Source: Cephalothrix simula (Eukaryota; Nemertea; Palaeonemertea; Archinemertea; Cephalotrichidae). From it: a stretch of 15,137 bases of DNA. Made by a program: the position numbers and the translations under genes. The stretch is from the NCBI GenBank assembly GCA_035591015.1, contig JAXIUW010031119.1, forward strand, positions 1 through 15,137, written 5' to 3'. Below, piece after piece: positions 1-9,000 of the stretch. How positions within the stretch are numbered: the stretch's first letter is position 1; each line of letters opens with the position of its first letter. Below the pieces are notes generated by a model. It was not told the DNA's origin, made no database searches, and worked only from the letters and a program-made list of their open reading frames with translations.

Positions 1-47
1 CATGTCTTCATTAGGACCGGTTTTAATCCAAACGTTCCAGTCTCCCT
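1..47 (-). CDS. LOXHD1: Exon 22 (partial): start of PLAT domain C
   Basis: After acceptor CTATTTCAG the exon enters in phase 1 and reads E-GDWNVWIKTGPNEDM before the window ends. It has the same boundary position and GDW-x-VW motif as PLAT A at 14399. It therefore begins a third PLAT domain, downstream of the giant linker. Confidence 0.88.
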
Positions 48-3000
48 CTGAAATAGTACAATATAAAACATGTTAAAATTCACTCAGACAGAACACAATG
101 AAAGAAGGTTATCAATAACTTACCAACTGTGTTCTCCTGCTCTTCTGTAATAGCACTATTCTTGTCTGTAATAAAATGTCAAAAACTAATTAGTAGTATA
201 TTGAGAGATATTTCGACCACTATGAATGGAAGAGTTTCGCTTCAGAGTTTATTGTAGCGCAAGCTATTAATATAAAAATTAGCAGAAAACAAGAAAATGC
301 TAGTTCATTATGAAACAATATAGGATTTCTGTAATTTACTTTTCAAATTGAAATGGACTATATGGACAAAAATAAGAAAATAAATTTTCAATAGCTAATC
401 TATTGGTAGCAACATTTATTCATCAGTGAAAAAAAACAGCGATCTGAAAATAGAATAGAGATATTTGCAAAATATAGTTATTTAGAGCGAAATTTTAAAA
501 TAGAAAATCTGGAATAAAAGATAACAACAAAGTTTTGACATGATTAAAAATAACGAATCTCAAAATGTGCATACCTTTGCCATCAGTGATCATTTGTGAA
601 TCTAAATAAAATATAAATGCAAAATGTATATAAATACCAACAACGTGTTTATAGTGTCAAAATTAAAGATTATATATTTCTTATAAACGCCGGCAAGTTA
701 AAAATATCGACATTTTAATACTAATGATGTAGATAGCACACTTGAAGTGTTAAGTGACTTCTAAAAAATACCTTGGTTTGGAAGAGGAGATGTGGAAGCA
801 TCAGTGGTAGTTGTACTTGGTTCAGTTTCGGTACCAATATTTTGTGTGGGAAATGGTATGGGAGAACAACCTTTTTCAGCTGTTTCAACATCATCATAGT
901 CTTCATCATCATCATCTTCTTCGTCATCATCATCATCTTCATCCTCCTCATCATCATCCTCATCATCCTCCTCTCCTTCATCATCTACTTGAAGTTCAGC
1001 AACTGGTGACAAAGCTACGTCAGCTGTTTCCGGTTTAGTTTCAACTGGAAAAACTGGTGAAACACAAATATCACAAACAGACACTGGAAGGGGTGAAACA
1101 GCAGTGGTTTTCACATTAACTGGCACAGGCGATGTATGAGCATCTTGATAACTGACACTCTCCTCGTTGCCTGTATCAGTAATGTGGACAATTTTAGTGA
1201 TAGGAGTAGGAGGTTTTAGAGGAGTGGTACAAGTTCCTCGATCTTCAAGTTCAATTTTTGGAACATCAACTTCAGCCGGTTCATCTGAAGATGGAAAATT
1301 AACCGGTGAACTACCACAATCAACAATTGATATTGTTTTACCAGGAGTAGCGGTTTCTATCACTTTTGGTTGAGGTATCGGAGAAGTCGATCCGTCCTTA
1401 TATTCCTTTGCTGGTGCTGGTGGAACATTTGTAACAGTAGGTATATGTTGTGGTTGCAGAAAAGCTGGTGATGTTCCTTGGTCTTTACCAGGATGTGGTG
1501 TTATTGCTGTTCCTACTGTCTTATTCTGGAGAACAAGAGTGGATGTCGCTTTTTCATAATTTGTAGAAGGATTAGGTTTTTCATTTTTTTCCGGTCGAAC
1601 AACAGCTACAACTGGAGACGACTTTCTACTTTCTTCAAACTGTATTGGCGAACAAGCACTATCGACTGATGGTTCAGATTTTTCCATCTTTAGATCTTCA
1701 AAAGGAGAAGTACCTTGATCAACAAACTGTTTTGCAGTTGAAACACGAGCTCTTGTTGACTCAACTTTAGAGACAACAGTCTTTTGAGGTGAAGGAGCAA
1801 CCGTTTTTAGAGATGAAGGAGACACGGTCTTCTGAGGTGAAGGAGCAAAACTCCTGATTGTTGATTCACCATAATATGTAATACGAGTTGACCTGGACAA
1901 CCCTGATAATGACGATTGCTTCTTGGACTCAAAATTAAATGGCGAAAGACATGCATCTCTGTACGGAGGCTCTTCTTCTCTGAAAATTGTAGATTCTCCA
2001 AATGGAGAAAGAGCAACATCATGAAGATGAAAATTTTCTTCACTTGAAATACTTCCAGTCTTGTTGCCTGGAAGTAAATTGATATCAAAAGGCGAGAGTG
2101 CAACGTCGTTTTGTCTTTTTTCTGTTTTTGACAAATCATTTCTATCCGGAAAGGAGAAGCTCTTTCTAGCAGCAGATTTTACAAAGTCCTCATCATTAAA
2201 TGGAGACAAACAAACATCTCGATTTTTAACAGCAATATCCGATTCAACATCGTCCTTAGGAGATTCAGTTCCATCGTGATTTTCAATTATTGGGTGCAAT
2301 CCAGTGCCAGATTTCTGAAATACAAATGGAGAACAAGCAACATCGTTTGGACCAGGTGCTAACACCAGGAGAACACTTTCATCTAATGCAGATGTTGCAG
2401 CATCTCTAACATATGTTCCGGAAGGATTGGTGTATATACTATACTTGGTAGTATCATGATCAAAGTTTGTTATTCCCGTGTCTTTGGTTCGTGTACCCAG
2501 AATCGAAATGGTACAAGAGCTGGAAATTCTATCTTCAAAGTCTAACAATGTACCATTTCCTCCTCCAATTTCTTCATCTTTCCCATCCTCATCATCATAG
2601 TCATTATCTTCATTATTTTCTTTATCTGTGAAGTCTTCAATGACATCCTTTAACTCTTCAGAGAAATGGTTTTGAACATGTGCCTGTACAGCAATATCCT
2701 GAGACTGCACTTTTCTATCGTTGCCTTTCCTATTTCTAGACATTTTAACCTCAAAACCTGGTGTGGTACTGGTGCCTCGGACTGTCAATTGAACAGACGA
2801 ACCAGAGTCATTGACTAAAAACTGAACAGGTCGTTTTGACTTATTAAACAAGCGTGAATTCGTCTTAATCGGGGATTTTGATGAGGATTTAACCTTTTTC
2901 TTAGTGCTCTCGTAAGGACCATACGGATTTCTAGTTCTATCGCTGTTCATTTCACTAGGTGGAGAGGCTATGCCAGGCCTTGATATATTATCCGCCGAGC

Positions 3001-6000
3001 AATATGATTGGTCGAGAACACCCATAAGCCTTTCAATGGACGAACTGCAGTCTGCTTCGTCACTAAAAGGCTCTCCAAGTTTGCCCATTTCAACTTGGTT
3101 ATCAACCCCTGAACTTGCATGTATGTTATATGATTGCCAAGAATCGCGAACTGTTTCCTCAGGTTTTTTATCATCATCAAAGTCAAATGGGTTATCTTGA
3201 TCGCCATCAGAAAATGATGAATAACTGGGAGATGGTGGAGGACTGGGGCTCATTTCCATTTTCTCTCGTATACCTGCACGATAATATCAAAATATTCGTA
3301 CCAAGAATATCGAAGGATACATTTGTATATTTGTATATAAGTTTAAAGTCTGTAATTGTAATGTTATTTATCATTTTCTTTTACATTTGCTTTATGGTTT
3401 CATCAAATGACTCAATAAACTGAATCAAAACATTGAGAAGGATGAGATGGACTGCATGAGACAGAGAAATGATACAAATGGGATATTGAAACTAATGCAA
3501 ACGATAAAAAGTATTCTAAAAGCAAAGGTATCAGCAAACAGTGCATTGAGTTCCAATGCCCACAATGCTTTTGCGTACGAGAATAAAAAAAGATCCAAAC
3601 ACTACTCTATCAAGCGATAAAAACTTCTGGATTACTAGAGATGTTTTTTCTTCTTTGGAAAACTTTGAGTTCCTCATCAGAGTCACTCGATTCCTCTAAA
3701 TAAAAATATAAAGACACCGTTAATGTGAATGTTTTTAAAATCGTTGATGACGATGATGTATAATTAATACCTTCAGGATTGTACTTGAGAAGTGGGGATG
3801 TTGATGCATCCTTTCTTTGTTTCTTTCTCACAACTGATAAATCTAAAATATGATAACCTTATATAAATTTACACATTTAACTTTTGCAGAAGTCGAATGA
3901 AGCTTAGGTTTACTGGAGTGATCATTATACCTGATACAAAACTTGGTTCTGGTGATGAAAATTCATCATATAATTGATGCTCTGAAGCTGCCGTTCCAGT
4001 AGTGGTACAGAGCTGCTTGTTATGTTCGCCGTCGTATATTAGCACTAGTAAAAAGTATGATCATTTGTAAGTTAATTTTTGTGTGTGTTAGCAACATGTA
4101 TCAAAATTTATTTGATTATTTCATATGAATTGAAGGTAAAATATACCATTTGGAATTGATGATTTAGAGCTATATTTTGTATGCTTTGAAGGCTCCTTTG
4201 AAGGATTCTGAATCCCGATATCTTCATTGTCAGCTTTAAAGAAAAACTTTAAAATTTCTAATTGCCACTTAATAAAATAAGCAAGGATGTATCATTCTTT
4301 AAATAAGGCATAAGCGGTTTTTTAAAAAATAAATACCTTTAATTTTGCAACTTAGGCAAACACTATGTTTCGTTGGTGTTTTTTGCAAATCGCACTGAAT
4401 GGCGTATTCCTCAGTTTTATTTATTTTTGGAGTAAGTGTAGATTTCCTTGACTGATCTGAATAAAAAATTCACATTTGAATTTTCTATTATATTAGAATT
4501 TGTAAGAATCTTTTAACATTATTTTTATGCAATAATTACCAGACATATTGCAGTTTAGTCCAAAGCTGTTTTTTGTTGGTAACCTATCACACTGAACTGA
4601 TTTTTCAGCCATTTTAATATGTTTAGCGAATACGTTATGTTTAACAGTTACGTTAGATGCTTTTGCAGAATCTACGATAAAAATTAGGAATATAAACATC
4701 TTTTTATTGTTATAACCAAAGAATAGATATTTTTGAGGATTGATATTCTTGGTTTAAACGTCTGCTTTTTACAGTATTCAAAATGAGGACATCATCAAGA
4801 GCCAATCTAGCGGCGAAAAAGAATACCCTATTATTCCATTATGCAAATATATATTGTCATGAAGACAAAATTTTTTTGGCGCAACATGAGTTATTACTCA
4901 AAATATTAGTTACCATCTTCATCCACTCATAATGGATGCAAAACACTTCAATTTTCTTGGCTCGATCAAAACATCGAGTTATCGCGCTTTCCCTTCCTAC
5001 GGTAGATTTCCTGTCGCCATCTTGGATCGCCATTTCATTATCTGTCTCCAATCGCAGACGTTCAAACCAACAGGTAAAATGGACGTTTTTTGATGTTCAA
5101 AAAAAATTGTACCTGGATATGGAGTTTGCTTCCTCCTTTTATAGCCTGGTTCAGAGACCAAACTTTCACCAGATTCATCATTTAATATTTCATCTATGTC
5201 CCAGAAGTCAGCGCGCGGGTCATCATATTCAAAAGATGGCGTCTCTAGCACTGTTAAAAAGTGGGATGTGCATTTATTAATAATCATTGACGTGATAGAA
5301 CAATTTAATTTTGGCCATAAGTGTTTTAAATTATAATTAGGGATAACAGGTTTAATTAAAATGTGCTTGATGTACGAAAATGTGCAAAGAAAAATAAATT
5401 ACCATCTCTAAGATCGTATTTGATAAACCGTCCTAAAACGAAGTAGAAGAACGTGAACTGGTGAATGGTAGGGTTAGGGCAGTGATTGGGTGTTCTGAAG
5501 GGATTTATCAAAAATCAATGAAATACATGTATGTATCAAACAATATCTAAACCCATAAAAAGAGCGCATTGAAATTTATACATGGAAAAAATCAGATAGA
5601 ATCCCGGGATTTCACATTATCGCAATGAGAACCCCTTAAAACAGTTTCGTCATAAAACGAAATAAAGTTCCGTTTGAAATTTAGGGTGGGGGTGTTAATT
5701 AGAGAAATAAGAAGAACAAGTATGTCTTCTGACAACCAAATCAAAGTTAATTATAAACCTCTTTATAGTCAATAAGGACCAATAAGGGATGACTATTTTT
5801 GATTCGAAGGTCCTTTATGTTAAGGTGGTAAGAGGGCCAGTCTTCCAATGATAATAATCCCATGGATTTCACCTGTACTTTGGTATCTAATGTAAAATAT
5901 ATTTATATCCAAATACCTCTAGTCATGGCTTCTTCTTTCAGATTTTTATACCCTTTTCCCAAAACATTTCTCATTGACTTCACATAAAATCAATTCTACA

Positions 6001-9000
6001 ATCTACATTCCTAAATTAAACACTACAACGTACCAGTAATTAAGTATGACGAATCACTTAATTCACCATAATCTTCAGTATTATCACTGCTGGTTTCTTC
6101 AAGAATAGAAAGGTCGTGCTGATATGTTCTCCCTTTCGGCGTATCCGGACGTGCATACAATATAACGACTGTTTAATCCCGATTAAGATTGGAAACAAAA
6201 TAGGGATACGGGGAATAAGATATTTTAAACAAGAAAAGGTTACAAGAAAGTCATACATTCAATCTGATTAAACGTAATGAAACCCGTTGCGCACTTAGAC
6301 GAATTTGAAAGGATTTCAAGTTTGGAAAAGCATGGAATGAACGAAGGAATTCTTCAGATTGAACGAAAAAAAACAAACGGGTTGGGAACGGCATAAAATG
6401 TTTTCATTGCAAAATTTATTTTGAATATTTCTAGTTTTCTGATCTCCACAAAATTTACCTGCCCGGCGGGCTATAGAAAAAAACCGCATCTCAATCTCAT
6501 TTGTACATGGCACATTATATTCTCAGCGAGATTATTTCGCAATAAAACTAATTTCCCAAACTGAACTAGTCTATAATTATGCAATTATGACAAAAACTGC
6601 TCATTGGTTGAATTGCGTCCATGTATTTTCCCTCGTTAATTTCTCGAAAATTGGTAAATAATATTAAGCTATCTTTGGAGTCAAATCGATTTTTTAAATA
6701 TGTAACATAAGTTGACACAGCCATCTCAATTTTTTACATATTAGACATTTATTAGAGTATTTTATTATATTTTTCCAAAACCGGGTGATCTTACATATTT
6801 TGACTGCAATTTGTGCCGGTTACCGTCGGTATTATTCGATTGTAAGGACCAAAAGACGAAGCGCGCGGTAGCCGGGTGGTGCAAAGGTAGGGATGCGGAA
6901 TAAAGCTCAGGAAGTGCAAAACGGAATGGATGCAAACACACAAACATAATAAAATGCGTGCAAAATTTATTGTTAATTCAACATGAAATTTAACATAGCA
7001 AAATAAAACAAAATTTATACAATATCTGGCGGCCAAAAAACGCGCCGCTGTTCATTCAAATACCTATAATTCTGTACGATGTTTAGGTAGAAGCGAATTG
7101 CAAATCATTATAGACTATCTGAAGCTTCTACCTAAACGTCCTACAAAAGGTATCTGAACAGCGGCGCGTTTTTTTGGGCCACCCGATATATATAACTGAA
7201 CTAAACAAAATTTTATGCTGTTTTTAAATGATAACAAATCTAAAACATTGAAAATATACTCTAGTTTCACATCATATTATCTACATTACGGAATGGCACG
7301 TATAAAACAATGACATATCTGGACAAATACATATTAAATTTAATACATGCTATTCAGTAACTCACCATCAGAATCAGTTGCACATGACTGACTAGAGTAT
7401 AGGTCTCTATGTATTTCGTATGACATTATTGATCCTTAAATAAATTAAATATATTTTAAAATGTAAACAAAATATTTAATTTAATATCAAAGTTTATACT
7501 GTATAATTACTTTTAATTTAATTTTTAATAACTTTGAACTTTTAAGTCCTACAGTTTTAAAAAAATAATCTAAATAATTTTTACTAATTCCACTACCAAC
7601 CAGCTACTATTAAGAGAGTTAGTAAGTATTAGACATGGTAGTAGGATGTACCTCTGCAGTAACCTTTAAAAGAATTTTTCTTATCGTACTAATTTTTGAT
7701 GAGTTCCTGATTTTAAGTTTTTATTTTTTACTTGATCTGGTACCGATGAGGTCATCAAAAAGTTTTATTGGAAATTTGAAATACAGTTTCTTTCCACATA
7801 TGTAATAAAACTAAAATAGTTGCTCAAAAAACTAAACTTACCAAGACATTATCGATCGATAAAAAAGTATTCAACAGGTCTTCGCTGTGGTACACTACTA
7901 CCGTGCTATCATGTTGTGTGTGTTCGCATGCATTTTATACAGGAACGGGTACGGTAAAGGAAATGTAAAAATACTTTTTAAACTGTCGATTATTTCATGC
8001 AACAAATATTGTTTATCCAGGTAAACAGATATTCAAATTCTACCCAACAACAACGAATGACTTTCAAGCATCATTTTCGATTAAGTACCTACCAACACTA
8101 TCAGAGTCAGAACCATAACTAACACTTTCAATTAATGTAAAATCATCATCATCTGTACTAGTACGTGAAACACCTACAACATGATTTATTATATTTTTAA
8201 TTTTCGAAAAAAAGCATTTGAGATTAGTTTGGTTAGTAGGAAAGTGGAATGTTAAGACAGGGTAGGGTTGGTTGTGTTGCAGATAAAGGCAGAATTCCAA
8301 AACTTAGAATTAGAATTCCAAAACCTTTTTACGTGTACTAGTATTTCACTTACGCAATTTTTAATGGCATTGTGGGAATAGATGCACATGCGCACGGGGA
8401 TAGTGTGTGTACAGTTTTTTACCGTATGTACAAATCAATACCAGTTCTTCTCTTAATGAGCAGAGTACAAAATGACAATCGAGTTACTGTTTGGCGTACA
8501 GTGAAATTTAGAACGATAGCCTGAACTAAATTCGAGGATTTTTAATGCAACGTAAATATGCTATTGTATGATTTAATATTTGGAAATACTTCCCATACAT
8601 TTTGTAATCAATTTTTAATTGATATTGAATACAAATACATTTATATCAATCAATTTACTGGGAAGTGACCCTCTAGCGCTGAGGCTGGCAGTTACGGCCT
8701 CATTTTCTAGCAATATGGAAAATTTCTCATAGGGGCAGGGCGCTACGATATCGCAGCTCCGTACAATCTTAAATGTCCCGACTCTTACGTTGAGAGGTTT
8801 ATTATTTTTAAGGAAAAATCTTTTTACGTAAAGGTTCCACTCATTAGGGCTAATGATGAACAGATTAAAGGATTCCTGTTTTGAAAGAACAAGATCATTA
8901 GAGAAAAAAGAAATTTATGTCATGACTCTCTATAAGAAACAAACTTTCGAGTATCGACCGTTAGTAAATCGAGGAGCAATCCAGAACAAAATCTTAACTA

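Larger units (their letters stand above)
166..771 (-). other. Introns around microexons 20 and 21
   Basis: AT-rich intronic sequence interrupted only by exon 20 (575-601) and the candidate microexon at 340-357. No repeat or RNA gene is recognised. Confidence 0.6.

Noticed and set aside
721-984. Minus-strand Met/Lys-rich reading frame
   Set aside because: A shifted reading of the same acidic tract (GAT GAT becomes ATG ATG); the frame of exon 19 is the coding one.
811-1038. Plus-strand His-rich reading frame
   Set aside because: It is the antisense of the Asp/Glu codons in exon 19 (GAT/GAA read backwards as ATC/TTC/CAT), with no independent support.
3931-4671. Zinc finger from the C-x-x-C of exon 14
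   Set aside because: Only one C-x-x-C pair is present and the sister exon has a single Cys at that place.
8442-8486. 45-nt phase 1-1 exon candidate (TRLSFCTLLIKRRT)
   Set aside because: Splice sites can be drawn, but the acceptor has no pyrimidine tract and the hydrophobic/basic composition is unlike the other linker exons.
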